In this document: in pieces, positions 55,939-64,000 of the stretch
Layout: the number at the start of each line of letters is the position of its first letter
Numbering within the stretch: the stretch's first letter is position 1
Assembly (NCBI RefSeq): GCF_016811105.1
Contig: NZ_JAFBGM010000001.1
Location: forward strand, 2,608,126-2,672,125
Direction of reading: 5' to 3'
Origin: Aurantibacter crassamenti
GTDB lineage: Bacteria > Bacteroidota > Bacteroidia > Flavobacteriales > Flavobacteriaceae
Length of the DNA: 64,000 nucleotides
Program-made: the position numbers and the translations under genes
Notes under the pieces: generated by a model
What the model was told of the DNA's origin: nothing
Databases searched by the model: none
What the model saw: the letters and a program-made list of their open reading frames with translations, nothing else

Positions 55939-56748
55939 TTAATTTAATTTTCGCTGTCTTTTCGCCTCAAAGATAAGTATTGCAGCCGATACCGAAACGT
56001 TCATAGAGTCTATTTGACCACTCATGGGTATAATGATGTTTTGGTCGGTGTTATTTGTCCAGATTGGCGTTAATCCAGTTGATTCAGTTCCCATAACTAT
56101 AGCCGAAGCTCCAGAAAAGTCAATATCTAAGTAGTTTTTTGACGCCTGTAATGAAGCTGTATAAATAGAAATATTCTTGTTCTTAAGAAATGCAATCACT
56201 TCTTCTGAAGTTGCAGTAACTATTGTGTTAGTGAAAACACAACCAACACTAGAACGAATAACATTTGGGTTGTACAAATCACCTTTAAGGTCTGCAATAA
56301 TAACGGCGTCAATATTTGCCGCATCTGCCGTACGTAACATAGCGCCAATATTCCCAGGCTTTTCAGGGGCTTCAGCTACCAATATTAACGGGTTTTTTTT
56401 ATTGAAGTTTAATGTACTTAAACCGTGATTTTTAGATTCAACCACTGCAATGATACCTTCAGTAGTTTCTCGGTATGCTAATTTTTGATAAACAGCTTTT
56501 GATAAAGAAATTAATTCTGTGTTTTGACTTTCTAGAGCTAGCTTAGAAATGATTTCACTTGCAATTAGTTCTTCGTGAAAAAGTAGCGTTCTAATCTTAT
56601 AATTTCCTTTTAAGGCCAATTGCAATTCTCGCAATCCTTCAATTACAAATAATCCTGATTTTTTGCGTTCACGTGATTTGTCCTTTAGTAAAAGAATCTT
56701 TTTTACTAAGGCGTTCTGCAGACTACTGATTTGTTTATATTCATCCAT
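55939..56748 (-). CDS. TrmH/SpoU family RNA 2'-O-methyltransferase
   Basis: A 269-residue methyltransferase from the ATG at 56748 (MDEYKQISSLQNALVKKILL); the frame is open further upstream but without conserved sequence. An N-terminal substrate-binding domain (about 1-95) is followed by the knotted SpoU domain with NPNVIRSSVGCVFT, AIVMGTESTGL and IPMSGQIDSMNVSVSAAILI. It methylates a ribose in rRNA or tRNA; which site is not clear. It heads the minus-strand run to purA. Confidence 0.92.
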   Translation of the reverse strand: MDEYKQISSLQNALVKKILLLKDKSRERKKSGLFVIEGLRELQLALKGNYKIRTLLFHEELIASEIISKLALESQNTELISLSKAVYQKLAYRETTEGIIAVVESKNHGLSTLNFNKKNPLILVAEAPEKPGNIGAMLRTADAANIDAVIIADLKGDLYNPNVIRSSVGCVFTNTIVTATSEEVIAFLKNKNISIYTASLQASKNYLDIDFSGASAIVMGTESTGLTPIWTNNTDQNIIIPMSGQIDSMNVSVSAAILIFEAKRQRKLN

Positions 56749-56811
56749 CAAAACAAATGTAAAGAAAAGGAAAGGCGTTCGACAAATGCATTTCAAATTA
56801 ACTGCAAAATT

Positions 56812-57615
56812 ATGAAACGTATTTTATCAATAGTATTATTATTACTTGTCTTTGGTTGTAAAGAGAATTCTGAGAAACAGAAACCAGCTATTGACAAGCC
56901 GGTCAAAGTAGATGCTACAAAAGATGTTAATAGCGCAACAGCAAATATTACTAAAGTTTTTGAAACTCACGGACTAAAACAATGGAAGAATCAGCGTACC
57001 TTGAGCTTTACCATACCAAAACCGAATGCTGCAGAAACGCATACTATAGATTTATATACAAGAAAAGAAAAAATAGAAACTTCAGATTGGGCAACTGGTT
57101 CCAATGGAAAAGATATATGGTTGCTAGATCCCAAAGGAAATTACAAAGGAGACCCAATTTTCTATCATAATTTGATGTTTTATTTCTTTAGTATGCCTTT
57201 TGTGATGGCAGATAAAGGAATTCATTTTTCAGAAACTGAAGATTTAGTATTTGAAGGAAAAAGCTATCCGGGAGTTCACGTAAGTTTTAGCGATAATGTT
57301 GGCATATCTTCTAAAGATGAGTATTATTTACATTATGATTCTGATACATTTAAAATGGCATGGCTAGGCTATACGGTTACCTATAGAAGTGGAGAAAAGT
57401 CAAATGATGTTAAATGGATTCATTATAATGATTGGAATGAAATTAGTAAAATGAAGCTACCTAATTCTATAAGTTGGTACACTAGCGATGGGCGAAAGAT
57501 TAATGAATTATCCAAAACTGTAAAATTTGAAAATGTTCAAATTAGTGAGAAAGTTAAATCTGACGATTTTTATGCGATACCTGAAAATGCTAAAGTGGTG
57601 CCAAGGACGAAGTAA
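56812..57615 (+). CDS. DUF6503 family lipoprotein
   Basis: A 267-residue lipoprotein from the ATG at 56812 (MKRILSIVLLLLVFGC, Cys16); a longer upstream frame is not favoured. The mature part is beta-rich with TKVFETHGLKQWKNQRTLSF, DLYTRKEKIETSDWATGSNG and KDEYYLHYDSDTFKMAWLGY, typical of DUF6503. This fold resembles LolA/LolB-type lipoprotein carriers in outline, but no function is known. It is divergent from the TrmH gene and precedes the Moco genes by 42 bases. Confidence 0.82.
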   Translation: MKRILSIVLLLLVFGCKENSEKQKPAIDKPVKVDATKDVNSATANITKVFETHGLKQWKNQRTLSFTIPKPNAAETHTIDLYTRKEKIETSDWATGSNGKDIWLLDPKGNYKGDPIFYHNLMFYFFSMPFVMADKGIHFSETEDLVFEGKSYPGVHVSFSDNVGISSKDEYYLHYDSDTFKMAWLGYTVTYRSGEKSNDVKWIHYNDWNEISKMKLPNSISWYTSDGRKINELSKTVKFENVQISEKVKSDDFYAIPENAKVVPRTK

Positions 57616-57657
57616 ATCGCTAATTTTTAAGTAAATTGAGCGTCAATTTGAATTAGT

Positions 57658-57900
57658 ATGGAATTGTTATTATTTGGCATTGCTAAAGACATTGTTGGTG
57701 AATCAAATATTGATTTATCCGACCAATCTAGCGTACCACAATCTGTAGCAGAACTAAAGTTATTTTTGTCTGCTGAATATCCTGATTTTCAGAAATTAAC
57801 TTCTTTGGCTATTGCTGTAAATAGTGAATATGCAGGCGATGAAGTGCTTCTTAAGAGTGGCGATGAAATAGCAATAATTCCACCTGTAAGCGGAGGATGA
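57658..57900 (+). CDS. moaD: Molybdopterin synthase small subunit MoaD
   Basis: An 80-residue ubiquitin-like sulfur carrier. It ends in IAIIPPVSGG, with the C-terminal Gly-Gly that becomes a thiocarboxylate. The length is normal. It starts the Moco operon, and its stop overlaps the moaE start by 4 bases (ATGA), so the two subunits are co-translated. Confidence 0.95.
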   Translation: MELLLFGIAKDIVGESNIDLSDQSSVPQSVAELKLFLSAEYPDFQKLTSLAIAVNSEYAGDEVLLKSGDEIAIIPPVSGG

Positions 57901-58319
57901 TGCAAGAACCAATCATAGAAATAGTTGACGTTTTAGAGGTTGACGGCGTTTATAGAGAACTCTCAGATCCATTGAGTGGGGGAATCTGCGTTTTTGTTGG
58001 TACGGTTAGAGAATTTACCAATAATGAAGAAGTAGTTTCTTTAGAGTTTGAAACCTACAAAACAATGGCCTTGAAAGAAATGCGAAAAATTGCTGATCAA
58101 GCTATTGCGAAATGGCAATTAAACAAGGTAGTTATTCGACATGCCGTTGGGGTTAAAGGTGTAGAAGAACCTGTAGTAGTAATTGGAGCTTCATCGGGTC
58201 ACCGAGATGCATGTTTTGCTGCTTGTCGCTATATGATTGATACGCTAAAGGAAACCGTACCTATTTGGAAAAAAGAAATATTTAAAAATAAAACTGTTTG
58301 GGTTTCGGCTCATCCTTAA
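57897..58319 (+). CDS. moaE: Molybdopterin synthase large subunit MoaE
   Basis: A 140-residue subunit that converts precursor Z (cPMP) to molybdopterin using MoaD thiocarboxylate. Motifs are GGICVFVGTVREFTNNEEV, LEFETYKTMALKEM, HAVGVKGVEEPVVVIGASSG and the active-site lysine region ETVPIWKKEIFK. It lies between moaD (4-base overlap) and moaC (3-base gap). Confidence 0.96.
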   Translation: MMQEPIIEIVDVLEVDGVYRELSDPLSGGICVFVGTVREFTNNEEVVSLEFETYKTMALKEMRKIADQAIAKWQLNKVVIRHAVGVKGVEEPVVVIGASSGHRDACFAACRYMIDTLKETVPIWKKEIFKNKTVWVSAHP

Positions 58320-58322
58320 AAT

Positions 58323-58796
58323 ATGTCAAACAAACTAACACATATAGATGAAACCGGTAATGCTTCAATGGTTGATGTTTCAGAAAAGCAAAAAAGTACG
58401 CGAAGTGCTGTTGCCTCAGGTAAAGTACAATTTCCAACGGATGTTTTTAAAACATTAACAAAGCAAGATTTTTTAGGGCATAAAGGAAGTATTATTCAAA
58501 CAGCTGTAATTGCCGGAATTCAGGCAGTAAAAAAAACTGCAGAATTAATTCCGCTTTGTCATCAACTTAATCTGTCAAAAGTTCAGATAGATATTAAGCC
58601 TGGCGAGAATTCGTTACATATCGTTTGCAAAGTGCGGTGTACTGAGCGAACAGGAGTAGAAATGGAAGCACTAACCGGAGTCTCAATTGCTGCATTGACC
58701 ATTTACGATATGTGCAAAGTACTATCGCATGATATTAAAATTTCAGAAATTCAATTAGAACAAAAATCAGGAGGTAAAAATGACTTCAATCGCTAA
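58323..58796 (+). CDS. moaC: Cyclic pyranopterin monophosphate synthase MoaC
   Basis: A 157-residue enzyme that, after MoaA, makes cPMP from the GTP-derived intermediate. Hallmarks are the N-terminal THIDETGNASMVDVSEK, ELIPLCHQLNLSKV and GVEMEALTGVSIAALTIYDM with the catalytic Asp and Lys. It overlaps mobA by 17 bases. Confidence 0.96.
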   Translation: MSNKLTHIDETGNASMVDVSEKQKSTRSAVASGKVQFPTDVFKTLTKQDFLGHKGSIIQTAVIAGIQAVKKTAELIPLCHQLNLSKVQIDIKPGENSLHIVCKVRCTERTGVEMEALTGVSIAALTIYDMCKVLSHDIKISEIQLEQKSGGKNDFNR

Positions 58797-59376
58797 GCTT
58801 AATGGGTTGGTTTTATCAGGTGGAAAAAGTACCCGAATGGGCACTGACAAGGGTTTGATTGAATATCATAAAATTCCGCAACGTGAGCATTTGTATCAGC
58901 TCTTAAGTGAAGTTTGTGCACAAACATTTATTAGTCTTCGGGCGGATCAAGAGAAAAATACACCTTTTGGTTTTGCAACTATTGCCGATGAAGATAAATT
59001 TAGAGGGCCTTTCAATGGAATTTTATCAGCGCATAGTTTTGATCAAGATGCAGCTTGGTTAGTTTTGGCCTGTGATTTACCGTTGATTGATTTGCCAGCA
59101 TTAATTGAATTAATTGAAGCTCGTGATGCTGATAAATTTGCAACAGCTTTCGCAAATGAAGAGAATCCTTTAGCAGAACCATTATGTGCAATTTGGGAAC
59201 CGCATGCTTTAAAAAAAGCGATTAACTATTTAACGGCCGGAAATGGAAGTTGTCCACGAAAATTCTTAATTAATAACGATACAAAATTGGTTTTTCCAAA
59301 AAACAAGAATGTAATTCTAAATGCAAATTCAGAAGCAGAGTATAAAGAAGCATTGGTAAAACTTTCTGAGATATGA
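58780..59376 (+). CDS. mobA: Molybdenum cofactor nucleotidyltransferase (MobA-like)
   Basis: A 198-residue NTP-transferase with GLVLSGGKSTRMGTDKGLIE (nucleotide loop) and the ACDLPLIDLPALIELI metal-site segment. It attaches GMP or CMP to Moco. MobA (GMP, DMSO-reductase family) and MocA (CMP, xanthine-dehydrogenase family) are hard to tell apart; the XdhC gene nearby makes a CMP role possible. It overlaps moaC by 17 bases and moeB by 4. Confidence 0.88.
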   Translation: MTSIAKLNGLVLSGGKSTRMGTDKGLIEYHKIPQREHLYQLLSEVCAQTFISLRADQEKNTPFGFATIADEDKFRGPFNGILSAHSFDQDAAWLVLACDLPLIDLPALIELIEARDADKFATAFANEENPLAEPLCAIWEPHALKKAINYLTAGNGSCPRKFLINNDTKLVFPKNKNVILNANSEAEYKEALVKLSEI

Positions 59377-60446
59377 GCGCCGAGCGTTATCATAGACAAG
59401 AGATTTTAAAAGATTTTGGCCCAATTGCGCAGCAGAAATTGTCAGACGCAAAAGTTTTAGTAATTGGAGCTGGTGGGTTGGGTATTCCTGTATTAACATA
59501 CCTGAATGCTATGGGTGTTGGCAATTTGGGAATTGTTGAACATGATACGGTTTCAGAAAGTAATTTACACAGACAGGTAATTTATAATGAAGCTGACATT
59601 GGTCGACAAAAAAATGATGCCATTCTAGAAAGGTTGAAGGCTCAAAATTCCAACACTAATTTAATAGGGTACAATACATTTTTATTTAAAGAAAATGCCT
59701 TAAAATTTATTTCAGATTATGATTTGGTGGTAGATGCATCAGATAATTTTCCGACACGTTATTTAGTAAATGATGCTTGTGTTATTTTAAATAAACCTTT
59801 TGTTTACGGGGCATTACATGGTTTTGAAGGGCAAGTGAGCGTTTTTAATCATAAAGGAGGGCCAACGTATCGCTGTCTCTTTCCGAATATGCCAAAGGCG
59901 GATGAAGTGCCAAATTGTAATGAGCATGGCGTTTTAGGAATACTACCCGGAATAATCGGAAATTTACAAGCTTTAGAGGCTATAAAAGTCCTAACTGACA
60001 TAGGCGAAGTTTTATCCGGAAAATTGTTGATTTTCAGTGCACTTGAACAATCGTATCAAAAGATCAAGTTTAAGCTTGTAGATCAAAATACTAAGATTAA
60101 AACCTTAGCAGAATCGTATGAATTTAGTTGCGATGCCACTATTAATTCTATTGAAGCGGTTGGATTAGTTCCATTATTATCTGACACAAATATCGAATTA
60201 ATTGATGTTAGAACCTCAGAAGAGTTTTCGCATAAAAACTTAAGTTTAGCCAAACATATTCCATTATCAGAATTGGAACAACGGCATACTGAAATCGATT
60301 TGAACAAACCTGTATATTTAGTATGTGAATCAGGAGTTAGAAGTAGAAAAGCCTTGTTGCTTTTGCAAGAATGGTATCCGAATAAAACATTTGTGAATGT
60401 AGAAGGTGGAATGCGTAAATTGAATACCTATGTTAATCTCTATTGA
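59373..60446 (+). CDS. moeB: MoeB/ThiF-type E1-like protein with rhodanese domain
   Basis: A 357-residue protein that should adenylate the MoaD C-terminus and pass sulfur to it. The E1 domain (about 1-240) has VLVIGAGGLGIPVLTYL, SNLHRQVIYNEADIG and DASDNFPTRYLVNDACVI. The C-terminal rhodanese domain (about 260-357) has the active-site cysteine in YLVCESGVRSRKALLL. The structural zinc cysteines of E. coli MoeB are incomplete: the first pair reads TYRC rather than CYRC, and no CxxC is seen later. It overlaps mobA by 4 bases and tauE by 17. Confidence 0.9.
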   Translation: MSAERYHRQEILKDFGPIAQQKLSDAKVLVIGAGGLGIPVLTYLNAMGVGNLGIVEHDTVSESNLHRQVIYNEADIGRQKNDAILERLKAQNSNTNLIGYNTFLFKENALKFISDYDLVVDASDNFPTRYLVNDACVILNKPFVYGALHGFEGQVSVFNHKGGPTYRCLFPNMPKADEVPNCNEHGVLGILPGIIGNLQALEAIKVLTDIGEVLSGKLLIFSALEQSYQKIKFKLVDQNTKIKTLAESYEFSCDATINSIEAVGLVPLLSDTNIELIDVRTSEEFSHKNLSLAKHIPLSELEQRHTEIDLNKPVYLVCESGVRSRKALLLLQEWYPNKTFVNVEGGMRKLNTYVNLY

Positions 60447-61209
60447 GAACTTAATTCTATTATGCATCGGCTTTTTTATTGTCGCAACACTATATTCTTC
60501 AGTCGGTTTTGGAGGTGGATCTAGTTATTTAGCTATTCTAACTTTAGTATTTGTAAGTTTTTTTGCTATTCGTAGTACGGCACTCATTTGTAATCTAGTA
60601 GTTGTTTCAGGTAGTTGTTATTTGTTCTATAAAAATGGGCATCTTAATTTTAAGAAGTTTCTTCCATTTGTGCTAACGAGTATTCCTTTTGCGTTTATTG
60701 GCGCTCGTTTTCGATTACAAGAACATATCTTTTTTATTATTCTAGGGGGTGCGCTAATAGTCTCAGCTTTGGCATTAATTTTACAATCTTCAAATTCAAT
60801 AAAGTCGGAAGAAGTGAACCCCAATTATCCGACCTACGTCACTTATATTTTAGGTGCTGGTATCGGACTACTTTCAGGTTTGGTGGGTATTGGAGGAGGA
60901 ATATTTTTGGCGCCTATTTTGAATTATATGAAATGGGATAAATCAATTAAAATTGCAGCTTTAGCCAGTTTTTTTATTTTGGTGAATTCCATTTCAGGAA
61001 TTGTAGGACTAGTAACTAGAGGTACTTTTGAAATTCCATGGATAGAAGCCATTGCCCTTATTGTAGCCGTATTAATTGGTGGGCAACTTGGAGTTCGCAT
61101 GAGTTTAAATAAATTTACAGGTAAGAGCATTAAATTAATTACAGCAGTATTGGTCTTGATTGTAGGTATTCGCGTACTACTAATAAATGGTTTGCAAATA
61201 AACTATTAG
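60430..61209 (+). CDS. TauE/SafE family anion exporter
   Basis: A 259-residue membrane protein with about eight helices and the two inverted-repeat motifs of the family (SSVGFGGGSSYLAILTL and SGLVGIGGGIFLAPILNYM). The family moves sulfite, sulfoacetate or other small anions. It is translationally coupled to moeB by a 17-base overlap, so it may serve the Moco pathway, for example by removing sulfite or handling molybdate; both are inference. It meets moeA head to head with a 3-base gap. Confidence 0.9.
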   Translation: MLISIENLILLCIGFFIVATLYSSVGFGGGSSYLAILTLVFVSFFAIRSTALICNLVVVSGSCYLFYKNGHLNFKKFLPFVLTSIPFAFIGARFRLQEHIFFIILGGALIVSALALILQSSNSIKSEEVNPNYPTYVTYILGAGIGLLSGLVGIGGGIFLAPILNYMKWDKSIKIAALASFFILVNSISGIVGLVTRGTFEIPWIEAIALIVAVLIGGQLGVRMSLNKFTGKSIKLITAVLVLIVGIRVLLINGLQINY

Positions 61210-61212
61210 TAC

Positions 61213-62433
61213 TTAAAAAACACGTCTGTACCTTAAAAAAGGATAGACTTCCCCTTTTTTAAATTCACTTTTATCTTGTGGTAGAATTAATAAACCGTCA
61301 GTTTTAACCAAATTGACAAAATCTCCAGAGCCATTCCCATTTTGAGGGTCAGCTACCAAAGTACCTTTTGTTGTGCTTTCAAGTGTTGCTTCTAAAAAGT
61401 AGACCAAATTAGGTGAGAATTTAATGTCTTTTTTTAATTGTACGAACAGTGGTTTCTGTGGAATTCTCAAAGATTTAGCAAGCCAATATTGAATGTAAAC
61501 ATAAGTACAAACAAAAGAGGATACAGGATTACCCGGTAATGCAAAAATTTTCTTTCCAGCAGCATTGGTGCCAAACCAAAATGGTTTTCCTGGTCGTTGT
61601 TGAATTTTGTGAAAATGCTTCTTGACTTTAAGGGTTTCTAAAACTTCAGGCAAATAGTCGAATTTCCCTTTAGAGACACCTCCTGTAAAAATGAGTACAT
61701 CAAACTGCTTTAGATATGCAGAAATAATTTTGAGCATGGTCGCTTTGTCATCAGGTAAATGTTGAAGTTCAGCATTAATGCCCCATTCTTTTAAAGTAGC
61801 TTGAATGCCATAAACATTCGACCTCCGAATTTGGTGTAATTCAGGCGTTTCGTGTATGGGAATTAATTCATCTCCGGTTGAAAAAAGTACCATTTTAGGT
61901 AGTTTAACCACTTTTAAACTCGCCTTGCCAATAGATGCAGCTATATTTATTTCAGCACTAGATAATTGTATGCCCTTAGGTACAATTGAAGTTCCTTGAG
62001 CAATGTCAATGCCTTTGAAATGTATATTTTGCTTAAATTTTAATGCATCAACATCAATGGTAGCAATTTGTTTTTCTTCATCAAGTATAAGGTCTTCATA
62101 GCGAATCACGGTATCTACACCAAAGGGTAAAATAGCACCCGTCATTACCTCAATACAATTTTGTTTTTCTTGTAATGTTTTTTGAGGACTTCCTGCTGGG
62201 GCCACAGCTTCAATTTTAAATTCACGTTGCCCATTTTTAAATTGCTCGTGCAGTATAGCAATTCCGTCCATTGTAACTCGGTCAAATGGAGGGAAGGCGC
62301 GATCAGCAATTAAATCTTCAGCAAGATAATGTCCAATGCAAGCTTCTATATTTTTAGTTTCAACATTAAAATTGCTAACATTAGCATCTAGTATTGCAAG
62401 TGCTTGTTGATACGTGATAAATGAATTTTCCAT
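61213..62433 (-). CDS. moeA: Molybdopterin molybdenumtransferase MoeA
   Basis: A 406-residue enzyme inserting molybdenum into molybdopterin. The ATG at 62433 (MENSFITYQQALAIL) is preferred over a TTG at 62445, which would overlap moaA. Motifs are RAFPPFDRVTMDGIAI, AVAPAGSPQKTLQEKQNCIE, EVMTGAILPFGVDTVIRYED, FTGGVSKGKFDYLPEVL and FALPGNPVSSFVCTYVY. It lies 1 base after moaA, so the two form a minus-strand operon. No mog/moaB is in the window. Confidence 0.95.
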   Translation of the reverse strand: MENSFITYQQALAILDANVSNFNVETKNIEACIGHYLAEDLIADRAFPPFDRVTMDGIAILHEQFKNGQREFKIEAVAPAGSPQKTLQEKQNCIEVMTGAILPFGVDTVIRYEDLILDEEKQIATIDVDALKFKQNIHFKGIDIAQGTSIVPKGIQLSSAEINIAASIGKASLKVVKLPKMVLFSTGDELIPIHETPELHQIRRSNVYGIQATLKEWGINAELQHLPDDKATMLKIISAYLKQFDVLIFTGGVSKGKFDYLPEVLETLKVKKHFHKIQQRPGKPFWFGTNAAGKKIFALPGNPVSSFVCTYVYIQYWLAKSLRIPQKPLFVQLKKDIKFSPNLVYFLEATLESTTKGTLVADPQNGNGSGDFVNLVKTDGLLILPQDKSEFKKGEVYPFLRYRRVF

Positions 62434-62434
62434 A

Positions 62435-63418
62435 TTATCCTCCAATACTACTCATACTTTGCATTGCTGTTTCTGGAGCTTTTCTCATTTTTTCCGCTTC
62501 AAAACCATCTTTAGGCTTTAATCGAATAATTTCAGAAAACTTATCAGCTAAATCGGCATCAGAAACTCCTGCACGCATAAAATCACGAATGTTAAAAACG
62601 CCATCGTCATACAAACAACTTTTTATTTTACCTTTTGCAGAAATTCGCAACCTATTACAAGTATTACAAAAGGTTCGAGAAAATGCAGCAATAACGCCAA
62701 TATTACCTTTATAGCCCGCTACAGAAAGTAAATTAGCCGTGTCGCCATGTTTACTGGGTATTTCTTTTAAATCTGAATAATGTGCTCTTAAATCGGCATA
62801 AATATCTTTGGCGGAATACATTTCAAGATTTTCTTTATACCCACCATTAAAAGGCATTTCTTCAATGAAACGAACATCAACATTATAATTCTTTGTAAGT
62901 TCAGCTAATGCAATGATATCTTCAGTATTTATTCCTTTCATAATAACAGCATTCAGTTTTACTTGAAATCCGTTATCAATTAATAAATGAAAAGTCTGCA
63001 TCACTTTTTCAAAATCGTTTCTACGGGTGATTTTATGAAAACGTTCAGCATTTAATGAATCAATACTTAAGTTAATTTTAGTGATACCTAATTCTTTAAG
63101 CCTAACAATATGCTTTTGTAAAAGCGTACCATTAGTAGTAATGTGAATGGAATTGAAAGCATCAATTTCGGCAGTATGTTCTAGAAGTTTAATAAAATCT
63201 TTACGTAAAAATGGTTCACCACCTGTGAAACGTACTTTGCTAAAGCCAAGTTGTCCCAGAACTCTTAATAATCGAGTAATTTCTTCGTAACTCAGCAAAT
63301 CTTTTTTAGGCTCGTAAACGATACCTTCAGCTGGCATGCAATAAAAGCAACGAAGATTGCACCGGTCTGTAACGGCGATTCGCACGTAATCTATTTGCCT
63401 ATTGAAAGAATCAGTCAC
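62435..63418 (-). CDS. moaA: GTP 3',8-cyclase MoaA
   Basis: A 327-residue radical-SAM enzyme making the first intermediate of Moco. The N-terminal cluster motif is CNLRCFYCMP and the C-terminal cluster has CNTCNRLRISAKGKIKSC. VRFTGGEPFLRKDFI is the SAM-binding region. The protein ends SSIGG, the Gly-Gly tail needed for activity in known MoaA. It leads the moaA-moeA pair and is divergent from an XdhC gene. Confidence 0.97.
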   Translation of the reverse strand: MTDSFNRQIDYVRIAVTDRCNLRCFYCMPAEGIVYEPKKDLLSYEEITRLLRVLGQLGFSKVRFTGGEPFLRKDFIKLLEHTAEIDAFNSIHITTNGTLLQKHIVRLKELGITKINLSIDSLNAERFHKITRRNDFEKVMQTFHLLIDNGFQVKLNAVIMKGINTEDIIALAELTKNYNVDVRFIEEMPFNGGYKENLEMYSAKDIYADLRAHYSDLKEIPSKHGDTANLLSVAGYKGNIGVIAAFSRTFCNTCNRLRISAKGKIKSCLYDDGVFNIRDFMRAGVSDADLADKFSEIIRLKPKDGFEAEKMRKAPETAMQSMSSIGG

Positions 63419-63516
63419 GTATTATAAATTTGAGATAGTGCAAAGTACGAACTTTCGTGATAATCAAATCACATAATTTGCTCACAAACCTATTATTTTA
63501 ATAACTTGCTCTTAGT

Positions 63517-64000
63517 ATGACACATGAATTAAAAAATATTGTAGCAGCATTTTTAGTAGCAAAAAGGAAGCGTTTGAAAACCGCTATGGCTACGGTAGTA
63601 GATTTAGATGGGTCTTCGTATCGAAAACCAGGTGTACGCATGTTATTGCAAGAAGATGGTTTATTGACTGGCGCAGTAAGTGGTGGATGCGTGGAAAAGG
63701 AAATATTAAATCAAGCGCAAAGTGTTTTTACAAGTGGTATCGCTAAGATGATGACTTATGATGGGCGTTATCGATTGGGTTGTGAAGGCATATTATATAT
63801 TTTAATTGAACCCTTTAATCCTAATGAAGAATTTTTAAAAGCATTTGGGAGTATTCTAGATAAACGTATAGATTTTAATATTACATCTTATTATCTAAAG
63901 GATGTAGGGGAGAATGAAAATATGGGCACGTTATTTAATTTATTAGGTGCAGAATATTCCCTTAGAGAATCATTTAAAAAGAAAGAGGGTTTTTTAGTTT
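63517..64000 (+). CDS. XdhC/CoxI family protein, N-terminal part (cut by window end)
   Basis: An open frame from ATG 63517 (MTHELKNIVAAFLVAKRKRL) runs off the window after 161 residues. It has VVDLDGSSYRKPGVRMLL and GAVSGGCVEKEILNQAQ, the XdhC/CoxI signature, and YRLGCEGILYILIEP. Such proteins mature the Moco of xanthine-dehydrogenase-family enzymes (sulfuration or cofactor handover). The Rossmann C-terminal half should lie beyond the edge, probably with the molybdoenzyme genes. Confidence 0.88.
   Translation, partial: MTHELKNIVAAFLVAKRKRLKTAMATVVDLDGSSYRKPGVRMLLQEDGLLTGAVSGGCVEKEILNQAQSVFTSGIAKMMTYDGRYRLGCEGILYILIEPFNPNEEFLKAFGSILDKRIDFNITSYYLKDVGENENMGTLFNLLGAEYSLRESFKKKEGFLV

Noticed and set aside
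62421-62714. 97-residue plus-strand frame antisense to moaA
   Set aside because: It lies wholly across the conserved moaA C-terminus and has no supporting features.
1-64000. Search for tRNA or rRNA genes, CRISPR arrays, phage or IS elements
   Set aside because: No T-loop-like sequence in a cloverleaf context, spaced repeats, transposase or integrase was seen by eye.

Overview
The window is an AT-rich chromosomal stretch from a member of the Bacteroidota, most probably a marine Flavobacteriaceae. The signs are TonB-dependent receptors with carboxypeptidase-regulatory N-termini, GLPGLI and CCC-motif proteins, DUF6048/DUF6452/DUF6503 families, flavobacterial gene order (trmH-M48-spoT-fur-purA; coiled-coil protein-zapA-6S RNA-rny), TAnnTTTG-type -7 promoter boxes, and lack of strong Shine-Dalgarno sequences. 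No phage, IS element, CRISPR array, tRNA or rRNA was found.

Layout. 0-9 kb: a TonB receptor divergent from an AraC regulator, a HAD phosphatase, a GLPGLI protein with its outer-membrane partner, YjbQ and an EF-hand protein, closed by a bidirectional terminator. 9-12.3 kb: the thrS-infC-rpmI-rplT translation operon (minus strand). infC appears to start on AUA, and the infC-rpmI gap holds two hairpins. 12.6-29.4 kb: an exported sugar-oxidation/cleavage region with a DUF1080 lipoprotein, a beta-propeller fused to a type-I copper domain, a hemolysin III protein, a membrane-tethered winged-helix regulator divergent from a PSCyt1-DUF1549-LamG-DUF1553 haem lipoprotein, DUF1501, a Tat propeller protein, ThuA, DUF6807 and two Gfo/Idh/MocA proteins. 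29.5-34.5 kb: DUF4268, a ZIP transporter, RlmL- and RlmD-type rRNA methyltransferases, and DUF6048/6452. 34.5-35.1 kb: a gap of about 575 bp with hairpins and a possible gene remnant. 35.1-44.6 kb: ornithine aminotransferase, CCC-motif/DUF2752 membrane proteins, an Smr protein, cysteine desulfurase, and a TonB receptor/M23 peptidase group. 44.8-47.3 kb: coiled-coil protein, zapA, a 6S RNA (6S-Flavo type) and rny. 47.4-50.5 kb: a propeller/HEAT/cytochrome c lipoprotein. 50.5-56.7 kb: purA, fur, spoT, M48 and trmH (minus strand). 56.8-64 kb: DUF6503, then molybdenum-cofactor genes moaD-moaE-moaC-mobA-moeB-tauE facing moaA-moeA, and an XdhC gene cut by the window end.

How it fits together. The 12.6-29.4 kb region has the parts expected for extracytoplasmic or periplasmic 3-keto-glycoside metabolism: Tat- or lipobox-exported Gfo/Idh/MocA oxidoreductases, DUF1080 and ThuA for cleavage or handling of oxidised sugars, and haem and copper proteins that could carry electrons. 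A CadC-like membrane regulator with an array of repeats in the divergent promoter may control part of it. This is the best candidate for a poorly described system here. The molybdenum-cofactor block ending in XdhC points to a xanthine-dehydrogenase-family molybdoenzyme just beyond the right edge.
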